64,000 nt of DNA from an uncultured Acidobacteriia bacterium (GTDB lineage: Bacteria; Acidobacteriota; Terriglobia; Bryobacterales; Bryobacteraceae), in contig CAIQWJ010000052.1 of NCBI GenBank assembly GCA_903875575.1, forward strand, positions 178,522 through 242,521, given 5' to 3'. The position numbers were made by a program, and so were the translations under genes. Positions within the stretch are counted from its first letter, which is position 1. Each line of letters opens with the position of its first letter. The notes below the pieces were generated by a model. That model worked only from the letters and a program-made list of their open reading frames with translations. It searched no databases and was not told where the DNA came from. Shown one piece after another: positions 36,019 to 44,963 of the stretch.

Positions 36019-37101
36019 ATGCGAACCGTTCGCCCGCTTTCCATCCTTTTCCTCCTCTCCGCCGCCGCGTTTGCCCAGCAGGCACCGGCACCTGCACCCC
36101 TCGAGGCCGTCGTCACCACCGACCTCGGCACTTTCCGCTTCGAACTCCTGCCGGATCTCGCCCCCGAGCACGTCAACCAGTTCATCCGCCTCGCCCACGA
36201 AGGCTTTTACGATGGCAGCGCCTTCTTCCGCACCTTCGCCAACGGCCTGATCCAGGGCGGCGACCCCTTACTCAAAGATTCGCAGACTTCGCGCGTTCGC
36301 TGGGGCACCGGCGGCCTCAACATGCTCGCCGCCGAACTCAGCGGCGTGAAACACGAGCGCGGCATCGTCTCTACCGTCAACATCGCGGACAAAGAGAACA
36401 GCGATGGCGCGCAGTTCTTCGTCTGTGTCTCGCCGCAGCCCGCGCTCGACGGCAAGTACTCCATCTTCGGGCGCGTCACCTCCGGCATGCGCGTCGTGGA
36501 AGAGATCTCGCGCATCCCCGCCGCCGTCGATCAGTTTGCAGAAAAGCCCGTCCGTATCGTGAAGGTCACCATCGAACCGCGAAAGAAAGACCCGTGGGCC
36601 GACGCTCCTGTCAGCCAGTTGCATCGCACCGTGACCATGAAGACAACCCTCGGCACGGTCCGCATCGAAATGAAGCCGGAGTGGGCGCCGAACCACGTTC
36701 GCAATTTCCTGATGCTCACCGAAACCGGCTGGTACAACGGCACCATGTTCCACCGTGTGGTGCGCGGCTTCGTGGCACAGGGCGGCATGGCAGACGGCCG
36801 CAGCGGCGACCCCGAACAGCCCGGCGACGAATGGGTTCACAACATCAAAGGCGAGTTTCGTGACGACGTGAAACACGAGCGCGGCATCGTCTCCATGGCC
36901 CGTGGCGATGACCCCGATTCCGCCTCCACGTCATTCTTCCTAATGCTCGGGGCTGCGGCTCACCTGGACGGCAAGTACACCGCCTTTGGAAAGATCATCG
37001 AGGGCATGGACGTCCTGGAGTCCTTCGACAATCTCGAAGTGAATGTCGAAGCCCCGACGAAACGCATTGAAGTCGTCAGCGCGACCATAGACAAAGACTG
37101 A
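36019..37101 (+). CDS. Peptidyl-prolyl isomerase with two cyclophilin domains, secreted
   Basis: The 360-residue protein has a signal peptide (RPLSILFLLSAAAFAQ) and two tandem cyclophilin-type domains. The first (~30-180) has VVTTDLGTFRFELLPDLAPEHVNQF and DGAQFFVCVSPQPALDGKYSIFG. The second (~195-355) has VTMKTTLGTVRIEMKPEWAPNHVRNF, GTMFHRVVRGFVAQGG and ASTSFFLMLGAAAHLDGKYTAFG. The second keeps the catalytic FHRV arginine; the first reads FFRTF with an arginine one position on. It probably folds exported proteins. A -10-like TAATAT is seven bases upstream of the ATG. Confidence 0.9.
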   Translation: MRTVRPLSILFLLSAAAFAQQAPAPAPLEAVVTTDLGTFRFELLPDLAPEHVNQFIRLAHEGFYDGSAFFRTFANGLIQGGDPLLKDSQTSRVRWGTGGLNMLAAELSGVKHERGIVSTVNIADKENSDGAQFFVCVSPQPALDGKYSIFGRVTSGMRVVEEISRIPAAVDQFAEKPVRIVKVTIEPRKKDPWADAPVSQLHRTVTMKTTLGTVRIEMKPEWAPNHVRNFLMLTETGWYNGTMFHRVVRGFVAQGGMADGRSGDPEQPGDEWVHNIKGEFRDDVKHERGIVSMARGDDPDSASTSFFLMLGAAAHLDGKYTAFGKIIEGMDVLESFDNLEVNVEAPTKRIEVVSATIDKD

Positions 37102-37239
37102 GATAGCACCGGACTCGGACGGAATCCCGCGCAGAACGCTCCGCCAGTTGAGACGCGACCGCATGGGAGTGGTATCGCAAGGGTTTAGCAGCGCCCTGAA
37201 GTGACTCCCTGCGTGACTCGGTGCGCTACAATCCCATCG

Positions 37240-37794
37240 ATGGCCCTCACTAAAGTCAAATCCCAGCTCATGAGCGCATCCGAGATCGATCGTACCCTGG
37301 TCCGGCTCGCTCACGAAGTGCTCGAAAAGACAAAAGACCTCGATAAACTGGCCTTTATCGGCATCCGGCGGCGCGGCGTTCCGCTCGCGCAGCGCCTGGC
37401 TGCCAAGATCGAGGCGCTCGAAAATCGCGCCATACCGGTCGGAATTCTCGACATCAATCTTTATCGCGACGATCTCAGCACTGTCGGGTCGAAACCGCAG
37501 CTCAACAACACCGAAATCAATTTTTCGGTGGAGGGGTTACAGATCATCCTGATGGATGACGTGCTCTACACGGGACGCACGATTCGCGCGGCGCTGGACG
37601 CGCTGTTCGACCAGGGTCGGCCAGCTGTGGTTCAGTTGCTTGTGCTGATCGATCGCGGGCACCGCGAACTGCCCATCGAGGCCCAGTATGTGGGCCGCAA
37701 CGTGCAGACGAGCGACATTGAGATTATAGAAGTGAAGTTTCAGGAAATCGACGGCATGGAAAAAGTATTGATGTGCGAACGCGCCGACGGCTGA
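37240..37794 (+). CDS. pyrR: PyrR bifunctional regulator/uracil phosphoribosyltransferase
   Basis: The 184-residue protein has the type I PRTase fold. The PRPP loop is VEGLQIILMDDVLYTGRTIR, and FIGIRRRGVPLAQRLA and VGILDINLYRDDLS are typical of PyrR. In Firmicutes, PyrR attenuates pyr operon transcription by binding nascent RNA in response to UMP. I do not see an obvious PyrR-binding loop or attenuator in the 138 bases before the gene. A TACAAT lies seven bases before the ATG, so the mRNA may be leaderless. pyrB follows 24 bases later. Confidence 0.93.
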   Translation: MALTKVKSQLMSASEIDRTLVRLAHEVLEKTKDLDKLAFIGIRRRGVPLAQRLAAKIEALENRAIPVGILDINLYRDDLSTVGSKPQLNNTEINFSVEGLQIILMDDVLYTGRTIRAALDALFDQGRPAVVQLLVLIDRGHRELPIEAQYVGRNVQTSDIEIIEVKFQEIDGMEKVLMCERADG

Positions 37795-37818
37795 AGCTTC
37801 GGAACGACTGCCCGACAG

Positions 37819-38754
37819 ATGCCAGCTAAAGACCCTAACTCCCCTCTCGCCGCCGGATTACTGGACATCGAGAGCCTGGACCGCCGCGAGATTGAGGCTA
37901 TTCTCGACAGAGCCCGCTTTTTTCAGCCTCCTCCCAACGAAACTTACCGCCGTCTGGATTGCCTGCGCGGCAAGACTATCGTGAATCTGTTTTTCGAAGC
38001 CTCCACGCGCACGCGGGTGAGCTTTGAGATTGCGGCCAAGCGGTTGGGCGCGGATACGATTTCGATTGCTGCCGCGGGGTCAAGCGTTTCCAAGGGCGAA
38101 TCGCTGGTGGATACGCTGAACACGCTGGTGGCTATGCGGCCGAACGCCGTGGTGATGCGACATGCGGCCTCGGGCGCTCCGCATTTTCTGGCGCGGCATT
38201 TGCAAATTCCGATTGTGAACGCGGGCGACGGCACGCACGAACATCCCACGCAGGGATTGCTCGATGCGCTGACGATTCTGGACCGGCGCAAGTCGCTGGA
38301 GAATCTGCGGGTGGCGATTATCGGGGACATTGCGCATAGCCGCGTGGCGCGTTCCGATATACATCTGCTTTCGAAGTTCGGCGCGGACATTGTGTTGTGC
38401 GGGCCGCCCTCGCTGGTGCCGCTGGAACTGGCGGAACTGGCACCGGGGGTGCGGATTTCCTACGACATGAAGGAAGCAATCCGGGATGTGGACGTGATCA
38501 TGATGCTGCGCGTGCAACTGGAACGGCAGCACGAAGCGCCGATGGCGGCGAGCGAATATTTCCGCTTCTTCGGTCTGCAACTGGAGCATCTGGCGCTGGC
38601 GAAACCGGAAGTGATCGTGATGCATCCGGGGCCGATTAACCGGGGGCGCGAGTTGAGTTCTGATGTGGCGGACAGCCAGAGATCGGCAATTTTAAACCAG
38701 GTGGAAAACGGCGTGGCGGTACGGATGGCAGTGCTGGAGCGCATACTCGCATGA
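37819..38754 (+). CDS. pyrB: Aspartate carbamoyltransferase catalytic subunit
   Basis: The 311-residue protein carries the carbamoyl-phosphate motif STRTRVSFEIAAKRLGAD, the KGES loop in SVSKGESLVDTLNTL, HEHPTQGLLDALTI and VIVMHPGPINRGRELSSDVAD. It makes carbamoyl-aspartate, the committed step of pyrimidine synthesis. No pyrI regulatory subunit is adjacent; the partner is pyrC, as in class A1-like PyrB-PyrC arrangements. The stop overlaps the pyrC start (ATGA at 38751-38754). Confidence 0.96.
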   Translation: MPAKDPNSPLAAGLLDIESLDRREIEAILDRARFFQPPPNETYRRLDCLRGKTIVNLFFEASTRTRVSFEIAAKRLGADTISIAAAGSSVSKGESLVDTLNTLVAMRPNAVVMRHAASGAPHFLARHLQIPIVNAGDGTHEHPTQGLLDALTILDRRKSLENLRVAIIGDIAHSRVARSDIHLLSKFGADIVLCGPPSLVPLELAELAPGVRISYDMKEAIRDVDVIMMLRVQLERQHEAPMAASEYFRFFGLQLEHLALAKPEVIVMHPGPINRGRELSSDVADSQRSAILNQVENGVAVRMAVLERILA

Positions 38755-40031
38755 AGTCTCTGTTGATTCAAGGTGGCCGGGTGATTGATCCCGCGTCAAA
38801 GTTCGACGCCGTGGCCGATGTTTTGATTCGCAACGGCAGGATTGAGGCCGTCGGGGTGGGGCTGAAGGCTGAGGGCGTGGAAGTACTGGATGCCACTGGG
38901 GCCATTGTGGCACCGGGGTTCATCGACATGCACGTACATTTGCGCGAGCCTGGCATTGAGCACGCGGAGACCATTGAGAGTGGTTCGCGGGCGGCGGCTG
39001 CTGGCGGGTTCACTTCGATTTGCTGCATGCCGAATACGCTGCCGACGAACGACAGCGCTACGGTGACGAGCTATATTGTGCAGCGGGCGCGCGAAGTGGC
39101 GGCCGTCAATGTGTTTCCCATTGGCGCGATTACGAAGGGCAGCAAGGGCGAGGAACTGGCGGCAATCGGGTCGATGCGCGAGGCCGGGATTGTGGCGATT
39201 TCGGACGACGGGCGTCCGGTGATGAATGCGCGGGTGATGCGAAGGGCGATGGAACTTGCGCGGTCGCTGGATATTCCGGTGATCGACCATTGCGAGGATC
39301 TGAACCTCAGCGCCGGTGGCGATATGAACGAAGGGCCGGAATCTGTGCGGCTGGGTTTGCGCGGGATTCCCTCGGCTTCGGAAGACGTGATGGTGGCGCG
39401 GGATTTGTTGCTGGCGGAATTGACCGGGGCTTCGTATCACGTGGCGCATCTTTCGACGAAGCGTTCCATGGCGATGGTGACGTTTGCGAAGAGCAAGGGG
39501 ATTCGCGTGAGCTGTGAGGTCACGCCGCATCATTTCGCGATTACCGATCAGGAGCTTTGCGCTTACGATAGCAATTACAAGATGAAGCCGCCACTGCGCC
39601 GTTCGGACGATGTGGAAGCGATCATTGAGGGCATTGTGGATGGCACGGTGGACGCTATTGCCACCGACCACGCGCCGCATCCGGGCGATGAGAAGATGCA
39701 GGAGTTCGAGCGCTGCCCGTTTGGCATTACGGGACTGGAAACAGCTATCGGACTTTCGCTTTCGGAACTGGTACACACGGGGCGCATCACGGTGGGGCGT
39801 ATGGTGGAGTTATTCACCACAGGCCCCGCGCGCGTGATGCGGTTGAATCGTGGCACGCTGGCACCGGGAGCACCGGGCGACGTGACCGTGTTCGATCTGA
39901 CAACGGAGTGGACGTTTGACGTCCGGCAATCGCAGTCGAAGAGCCGTAACTCGCCATTCAGCGGGCGGCGCTTTATTGGTGGACAAGTGGCAACCGTCGT
40001 GGGGGGCGGGATCGTATGGAAGAGAGAATGA
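38751..40031 (+). CDS. pyrC: Dihydroorotase
   Basis: The 426-residue amidohydrolase has metal-binding DMHVHLREPG (residues ~60), a conserved histidine region in IDHCEDLNLS, VAHLSTKRSM, and the catalytic aspartate block DAIATDHAPH. It cyclises carbamoyl-aspartate to dihydroorotate. The zinc ligands are intact, so it should be active rather than a structural pseudo-dihydroorotase. It overlaps pyrB by four bases and is followed by the UPF0182 gene with a 4-base overlap. Confidence 0.96.
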   Translation: MKSLLIQGGRVIDPASKFDAVADVLIRNGRIEAVGVGLKAEGVEVLDATGAIVAPGFIDMHVHLREPGIEHAETIESGSRAAAAGGFTSICCMPNTLPTNDSATVTSYIVQRAREVAAVNVFPIGAITKGSKGEELAAIGSMREAGIVAISDDGRPVMNARVMRRAMELARSLDIPVIDHCEDLNLSAGGDMNEGPESVRLGLRGIPSASEDVMVARDLLLAELTGASYHVAHLSTKRSMAMVTFAKSKGIRVSCEVTPHHFAITDQELCAYDSNYKMKPPLRRSDDVEAIIEGIVDGTVDAIATDHAPHPGDEKMQEFERCPFGITGLETAIGLSLSELVHTGRITVGRMVELFTTGPARVMRLNRGTLAPGAPGDVTVFDLTTEWTFDVRQSQSKSRNSPFSGRRFIGGQVATVVGGGIVWKRE

Positions 40032-42748
40032 TTTCTGGTGGCAGGGGCGCGCATCGCCGTATTGGCTTGATCGTGCTCGGAGCGGCGTTGTTGCTGGTGC
40101 TGGCATCGGCAGGCTGGGCGTCCTCGTTCCTGATCGAATATTCATGGTGGAAGGAAATGGGCCAGGTGAATACCTGGCTCGATTTGTATGCGTGGTCGAC
40201 GGGGCCCATCACGGTGGGCACGTTCATCGCGTGGGTGGTGCTGATGATCACGCACTCGCGCGCGGTACGGTTTGCGCGCGGGCAGGTGAGCGACTATCCG
40301 ATTTACTCGCGCGTGGCGGCGCTGGTGTTGCTGGGGCTTTCATTTATTGTGGCGAGCGCGAGCCTGGATGGCAGCACGATTATGCGGTTCATTGGCGGCC
40401 GAACGCTCGATACCGCGAAGCTTTATCACGATCCGGTATTTGGGAAGTCGGCTGCGTTCTACCTTTTCGACCTGCCTTTCTGGGGCGATCTGCGCGGCTA
40501 TCTGCTGGGGGTTGTGGTGCTGGCAATTCTGGTGTATCTGCTGGTGGCGCGCGGGTGGCAGTTGCGGTTTACGCTGCCGGACCTGGGGCATGGCAATATC
40601 GATCTCTCGTTTTTGAAACTACAGGGCGGACTGGAATCGAAATTTTTGCGGTTCGCGGCGGCGTTTTATTTGCTGGCGGTTGCGTGCCGTTACTATCTGG
40701 ATCGGTTTGCGATGGTCTGGAACCAGCATAAGTTTCTGACGGGGATCGATTACACGGACGATCATTTCGTGCTGCCGCTGAATGCGCTGGTGATTGGCGC
40801 GCTGATTGTGGGCGCGGGTCTGGTCGCCGTGAAGAAGTGGATTCCGGCGGGCGCGTTGATCGCACTGAGCCTGGGGCTGCTGTGGATTGTGCCGAGCGTT
40901 GCGGGATCGCTCTATGTGAAGCCGAACGAGATTTCGCTGGAGCGGCCGTACATCGCGTCGCACATTGAGGCAACGCGGGCGGCGTTCGGGCTTTCGGGGC
41001 AGATTCACGAAGTGGAGATGCATACGAATCCGAATGCTGCGATCGACACGTCGAAGAATAAGGCGCTGCTCGACAACGTGCGGCTGTGGGACTGGCGTCC
41101 GTTTCACGACACCGTCACGCAGATGCAGGCGCTGCGGCCTTACTACGCGTTTCACGATACGGATGTGGATCGGTACGTGATTGACGGGCAGCCGCGACAG
41201 GTCTTGCTTTCGCCGCGCGAACTGGATATCACGCAGTTGCCGGGCGGGCAGTCAAGCTGGATCAATCCGCATTTCATTTACACGCACGGGTACGGACTGG
41301 TGCTGGCGGAAGTGGCGAAGATCACGCCCGAGGGGCAGCCGGTTTACCTGATCAATGACATGCCGGCGCAGATCAAGACGCCGAGCCTGAAGCTGGAGCG
41401 GCCGGAATTGTATTACGGCGAGTTGCAGCAGGATCCGGTGTTCGTGGATACGGCGCAGCAGGAGTTCAATTATCCCCAGGGATCGGACAATGCGTTTGGG
41501 CGGTATCAGGGTAAGGGCGGTTTTCCGATTTCATCATTGCTGATGCGCGCCGCGGCGTCGCTGCATTATGGCGATTCCAATATCGTGCTGACGAGTTACC
41601 TGACGGACCACAGCCGGATGATGATTCACCGGCGCGTGAAGGATCGGCTGCAGACGCTGGCACCGTATCTGCGATGGGACGGAGATCCGTATCTGGTGAT
41701 CACGCCGGAGGGCCGCGAGGTCTGGATGGTGGATGGGTATACGACTTCGGATGCGTATCCGTTTTCGCGCGAGATTCCGGCTTACGACGGCATCAACTAC
41801 ATTCGCAATGCGGTGAAGGCGACGGTTGACGCTTACGATGGCGAGACGCATCTGTATGTGTTCGATCCGGCGGACCCGATTATTGGGGCGTATCGCGCGC
41901 TGTTCCCGGCGTTGTATGAAGACGCTTCGAAGATGCCTGAGGGATTGCGGGCGCATGCGCGGTATCCGGAGGAGCTATTCCGGGTGCAGGCGGATGTGTA
42001 TCGCGTGTATCACATGAAGAATCCGCAGGCGTTTTATAACAACGAAGATATCTGGGAACTTTCGAAGTATTCGGGCGGGCAGAATGCGGAGCCGCAGGCG
42101 GTGACGCCGTCGTATGTTTATGCGACGCTGCCGGGCGAGACGAAGCCGGAGTTTCTGCTGATGACGACGTTTACGCCCGCGACGAAGGAGAACCTGATTG
42201 GTGTGATGCTGGCGCGGTGCGATGGCGCGAAGCTGGGCGAGATTGTTGTGATGCAGCTTTCGAAGCAGGAGCTGATATTGGGGCCGATGCAGGTGAATGC
42301 GCGCATTAATCAGGACCAGAATATTTCGAAGGATCTGACGCTGTGGAACCAGCAGGGGTCGCAGGTGCTTCAGGGACAGACGCTGGTGCTGCCGATCGGG
42401 GATACGTTCCTGTATATTTCGCCGATTTATCTGCAGGCGACACAGGCGCGGATGCCGCAGTTGAAGAAGGTGGTGCTGGCGATGGGGAATCATTTGATCT
42501 ACGCGGATTCGTATGAGCAGGGGTTGGCGGAGATCAATGGGGTTTCGGGCGCGGCTCCGGCGGTGCAGGCCGCGGTGCAGGCGGCTGGTGCTGCGGTGGC
42601 GGCTCCGGCGGTGGCAGCGGTGAAGGCCGGGGATCCGAAGCTGGATGCGATTCGGAAGCATTTGGAGCGGTATCGGGAACTGGCTGGGCAGGGAAAACTG
42701 GCGGAGGCGGGCAAGGAGCTGGATGCTATTCAGAGTGAGGTGAAGTAG
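40028..42748 (+). CDS. UPF0182 family large membrane protein
   Basis: A 906-residue protein of the UPF0182 family, function unknown. Seven hydrophobic segments lie in the first ~290 residues. A large extracytoplasmic part follows with typical blocks: NPNAAIDTSKNKALLDNVRLWDW, GFPISSLLMRAAASLHYGD, LHYGDSNIVLTSYLTDHSRMMIHR and LRAHARYPEELFRVQADVYRVYHM. The C-terminal ~80 residues contain an Ala-rich stretch (AAPAVQAAVQAAGAAVAAPA) and a helical end. I prefer ATG 40028, which overlaps the pyrC stop as ATGA with GGAAGAGAG upstream; ATG 40016 is an alternative. Confidence 0.9.
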   Translation: MISGGRGAHRRIGLIVLGAALLLVLASAGWASSFLIEYSWWKEMGQVNTWLDLYAWSTGPITVGTFIAWVVLMITHSRAVRFARGQVSDYPIYSRVAALVLLGLSFIVASASLDGSTIMRFIGGRTLDTAKLYHDPVFGKSAAFYLFDLPFWGDLRGYLLGVVVLAILVYLLVARGWQLRFTLPDLGHGNIDLSFLKLQGGLESKFLRFAAAFYLLAVACRYYLDRFAMVWNQHKFLTGIDYTDDHFVLPLNALVIGALIVGAGLVAVKKWIPAGALIALSLGLLWIVPSVAGSLYVKPNEISLERPYIASHIEATRAAFGLSGQIHEVEMHTNPNAAIDTSKNKALLDNVRLWDWRPFHDTVTQMQALRPYYAFHDTDVDRYVIDGQPRQVLLSPRELDITQLPGGQSSWINPHFIYTHGYGLVLAEVAKITPEGQPVYLINDMPAQIKTPSLKLERPELYYGELQQDPVFVDTAQQEFNYPQGSDNAFGRYQGKGGFPISSLLMRAAASLHYGDSNIVLTSYLTDHSRMMIHRRVKDRLQTLAPYLRWDGDPYLVITPEGREVWMVDGYTTSDAYPFSREIPAYDGINYIRNAVKATVDAYDGETHLYVFDPADPIIGAYRALFPALYEDASKMPEGLRAHARYPEELFRVQADVYRVYHMKNPQAFYNNEDIWELSKYSGGQNAEPQAVTPSYVYATLPGETKPEFLLMTTFTPATKENLIGVMLARCDGAKLGEIVVMQLSKQELILGPMQVNARINQDQNISKDLTLWNQQGSQVLQGQTLVLPIGDTFLYISPIYLQATQARMPQLKKVVLAMGNHLIYADSYEQGLAEINGVSGAAPAVQAAVQAAGAAVAAPAVAAVKAGDPKLDAIRKHLERYRELAGQGKLAEAGKELDAIQSEVK

Positions 42749-42751
42749 GGA

Positions 42752-43252
42752 TCAGTCTGGGATTGCACATTGGACGCTGCTGTAGATCCAGATTTCCAGC
42801 GTCGCTCCGGAAAACTCCTGGCGGTTGGGAGGCGACGGAGGAGCCTGATAGCACAAGTACTCAGTCACCATCTTTTGAGTCTTCAGCCCGAACAAGCGCA
42901 GGAAAATCCTCTCGAATGCGTTTCCGCGCTTAACCGTTACCTGGGTGGGAACTTTGGTGAAATGATCGTCCAGAATGAAGTGAAATAGGATGTCAAGATC
43001 TAACATGCCGGGAAGTGATCCGACTAAATTTGCGTTTTCGACAGCGACTTGAGAAATCAGGGACGGCTTGGGGAGCACCGCAACCACGCCGGATACAAGC
43101 TTGAGGTGGACGTCACCCTGAATGCTGTTCATGCGTGCAAGCATTGGATACCGAATGCGGGCAATTCGCGCATTCAATTCGTCTTCGGGAGTTTGGGCCA
43201 GAGCCGCTCCCACGAAGAGTACGGCAGACAGGGCTTTCCATTGGATCCGCAC
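42752..43252 (-). CDS. Exported protein with a TonB C-terminal-like region
   Basis: The 166-residue protein has a signal peptide (MRIQWKALSAVLFVGAALAQ). After it, RIRYPMLARMNSIQGDVHLKLVSGVV resembles the start of a TonB C-terminal domain (YPxxARxxxIxGxVxLxxxV). The later part (VPTQVTVKRGNAFERIFLRL, EFSGATLEIWIYSSVQCA) does not match well. It has no membrane anchor beyond the signal. The function is unknown. It is convergent with UPF0182, three bases apart. Confidence 0.55.
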   Translation of the reverse strand: MRIQWKALSAVLFVGAALAQTPEDELNARIARIRYPMLARMNSIQGDVHLKLVSGVVAVLPKPSLISQVAVENANLVGSLPGMLDLDILFHFILDDHFTKVPTQVTVKRGNAFERIFLRLFGLKTQKMVTEYLCYQAPPSPPNRQEFSGATLEIWIYSSVQCAIPD

Positions 43253-43334
43253 GGCGAGGTCTCCTGACTGCTTTAGTCTATGTCAATATGGCAGGTTGAT
43301 CGGCTGGGATGTTTGGTTGCCACTCCCCCTTTTC

Positions 43335-43376
43335 TTGACCTTAGCCGTCAGTCGTGTATAAAATTGTATACGCGAC
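43335..43376 (+). promoter_or_regulatory. Promoter and inverted-repeat operator of the HigBA-type module
   Basis: TTGACC at 43335-43340 and TATAAA at 43357-43362 (16-base spacer) look like a promoter. An inverted repeat with 10-base arms, GTCGTGTATA (43351-43360) and TATACGCGAC (43367-43376), one mismatch, spacer of six, covers the -10 and touches the toxin start codon at 43377. No Shine-Dalgarno is present. This fits autoregulation by the antitoxin. Confidence 0.6.
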
Positions 43377-43721
43377 ATGGACTCCGACAAGCAGATCCGC
43401 TGGGTAGGTTCCTCGTATGACGATCTGTTGGCGTTTCCCAGGGACTCCCGCAAAGAGGCGGGTTTCCAGTTGGGGAAGGTGCAGGCTGGTCTTGATCCGG
43501 ATGACTGGAAAGCATTCGAGGACGTCGGGGCGGGCACGAAGGAGATTCGCATCGCGGACGCGAGCGGTATTTTTCGCGTTCTGTACGTGGCGAAATTCGA
43601 GGAGGCAATCTACGTTCTGCATTGCTTCCAGAAGAAGACTCAGGCGACCAGCAAGCAGGACAAGACGATTGCCGCAGTGCGCTATCGGGCCGTGGTCAGC
43701 GCAAGAAGGGAAACAAAATGA
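43377..43721 (+). CDS. RelE/ParE-superfamily toxin (HigB, phage Gp49-like)
   Basis: The 114-residue protein has the Gp49/HigB pattern: FPRDSRKEAGFQLGKVQAGLDPDDWKAFEDVGAGTKEIRIAD followed by FRVLYVAKFEEAIYVLHCFQKKTQATSKQDKTIA. Members cleave mRNA on the ribosome. The toxin gene comes first and the antitoxin second, the order typical of HigBA. The antitoxin ATG overlaps its stop (ATGA). Confidence 0.92.
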   Translation: MDSDKQIRWVGSSYDDLLAFPRDSRKEAGFQLGKVQAGLDPDDWKAFEDVGAGTKEIRIADASGIFRVLYVAKFEEAIYVLHCFQKKTQATSKQDKTIAAVRYRAVVSARRETK

Positions 43722-44050
43722 AGATCGATACCGAAATCCGTCATGTGACAAAGCCGGGCGCGAATCTCTTCCTGGAGTTGGGGTTTACGCCGGATGAAGC
43801 GAAGCGTCTGCAGGCGGCTTCCCGCAAGCAGATCAATGACACCCGGTTGCTGAAGCAGCAGTTGATGGAGGAGTTGTCGGTCTGGATCACGAAACATCAT
43901 CTGAAGCAGGCGGAGGCCGCCGAGATCCTGAGGGTTTCGCGTCCGCGCGTGTCCGATGTGGTCAACAAGAAGACGGCGAAGTTCACCATCGACACGCTGG
44001 TGGAGATGCTGAGCCGGGTTGGCAAGCCGGTCAAGCTGGAAATTGGCTGA
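43718..44050 (+). CDS. XRE family antitoxin (HigA2-like)
   Basis: The 110-residue protein has a helix-turn-helix of the XRE type in the middle: HHLKQAEAAEILRVSRPRVSDVVNKKTAKFTIDTLVEMLSRVGKPV. The N-terminal part (FLELGFTPDEAKRLQAASRKQI) is typical of HigA2/VapB-like antitoxins that pair with Gp49 toxins. GAAGGGAAAC precedes the ATG. It likely binds the 10+10 inverted repeat upstream of the toxin gene. Confidence 0.92.
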   Translation: MKIDTEIRHVTKPGANLFLELGFTPDEAKRLQAASRKQINDTRLLKQQLMEELSVWITKHHLKQAEAAEILRVSRPRVSDVVNKKTAKFTIDTLVEMLSRVGKPVKLEIG

Positions 44051-44112
44051 GGGCTCGTTCCCGGCATATCAATGTCAAGATCTGCCTATTCTTGCCGCGA
44101 TACAATAGGGTC

Positions 44113-44454
44113 ATGGGACAGCGAGTCCGCTCAGCGAAGGCAGTTACGACACCGGCGATCATGGCTGCCGGGGCCGCACGGGCCGGGGTCGGTGAGTCTG
44201 GTTACAGTCGGCAAACCACCGCTGCCGCCGTTGCTCAGCCTGAGGAATTCGATTCGGAAGCTGCCGATTCCACCGACGAGATCGCAATGGTTCGCAGGGC
44301 AACCGAGGTCCTTGGCGTGAACCACATTGCGCATTGGATGGCAAGCCGAATCCCGTCGCTCGATAATCAGACTCCCTACGCACTGTTGAAAACCCCGGAA
44401 GGACGCAGTCAGGTTCAACTTGTGCTCCTCAAGATCGAGCACGGCGTCTATTAA
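44113..44454 (+). CDS. MbcA/ParS/Xre-type antitoxin of a RES module
   Basis: The 113-residue protein ends in the toxin-binding domain of the MbcA/ParS/Xre family: RATEVLGVNHIAHWMASRIPSLDNQTPYALLKTPEGRSQVQLVLLKIEHGVY (read as ATEVLG, HWM, tPyaLL, EGxxxV, IEHGxY). The first ~55 residues are low in known motifs. The ATG at 44113 lies six bases after TACAAT (44101-44106), without a Shine-Dalgarno. Its stop shares a base with the RES toxin start (TAATG). Confidence 0.86.
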   Translation: MGQRVRSAKAVTTPAIMAAGAARAGVGESGYSRQTTAAAVAQPEEFDSEAADSTDEIAMVRRATEVLGVNHIAHWMASRIPSLDNQTPYALLKTPEGRSQVQLVLLKIEHGVY

Positions 44455-44963
44455 TGGTCGTCTGGCGTCTCCAGGACCGCAAACACCCACTGATCAACGG
44501 CGAGGGCGCAAAGCTCACCGGCGGACGCTGGGATCAGCCAGTTACGGCCGTGATCTATGCTTCTGAAGACATTGTTCTCGCGGCGATGGAGATCATCGTT
44601 CATCACGGAGGAATTCCGGAAGACTATGTAGCCATCAGGATCGACATTCCAGACGATCTCAAGATTGGAATTTCCGATGTGGCGGACGGATGGCCCGACC
44701 TTGTCCCGGAAACGGTGACTGCCGAGCAGGGGACGCAATGGGTCAACGGCGGTCATGAGGCGGTCCTTCGAGTCCCGTCCGCTACGATGTCGCTGTCAGG
44801 GTATAACTACGTGTTGAATCCGGCGCATGCCGATTTTGCGCGAGTCGCTTTCAGTTTTGAGGCGGTCAGGATTGATCCACGGCTGCGCCGTCGAAATTAC
44901 TTTTCTACGACCTGGATGCCCCAGGGACCGCCAGCTACCGGCACCTTCTTGATGACCTTCTGA
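44454..44963 (+). CDS. RES domain toxin (NAD+-degrading)
   Basis: The 169-residue protein has the RES core: VWRLQDRKHPLINGEGAKLTGGRWDQ (first arginine and the GRW block), VIYASEDIVLAAMEIIVHHG (catalytic glutamate), and VLRVPSATMSLSGYNYVLNPAHADFARV (serine motif and NPxHxDF). RES toxins such as MbcT deplete NAD+ by phosphorolysis or hydrolysis. The last ~22 residues after IDPRLR lie antisense to the 3' end of the convergent propeller gene (67-base overlap) and are probably not part of the fold. Confidence 0.9.
   Translation: MVVWRLQDRKHPLINGEGAKLTGGRWDQPVTAVIYASEDIVLAAMEIIVHHGGIPEDYVAIRIDIPDDLKIGISDVADGWPDLVPETVTAEQGTQWVNGGHEAVLRVPSATMSLSGYNYVLNPAHADFARVAFSFEAVRIDPRLRRRNYFSTTWMPQGPPATGTFLMTF

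Noticed and set aside
37102..37239. Possible PyrR attenuator upstream of pyrR
   Set aside because: No match to the PyrR-binding loop consensus and no terminator/antiterminator pair could be seen; a TACAAT seven bases before the start argues for a leaderless mRNA.
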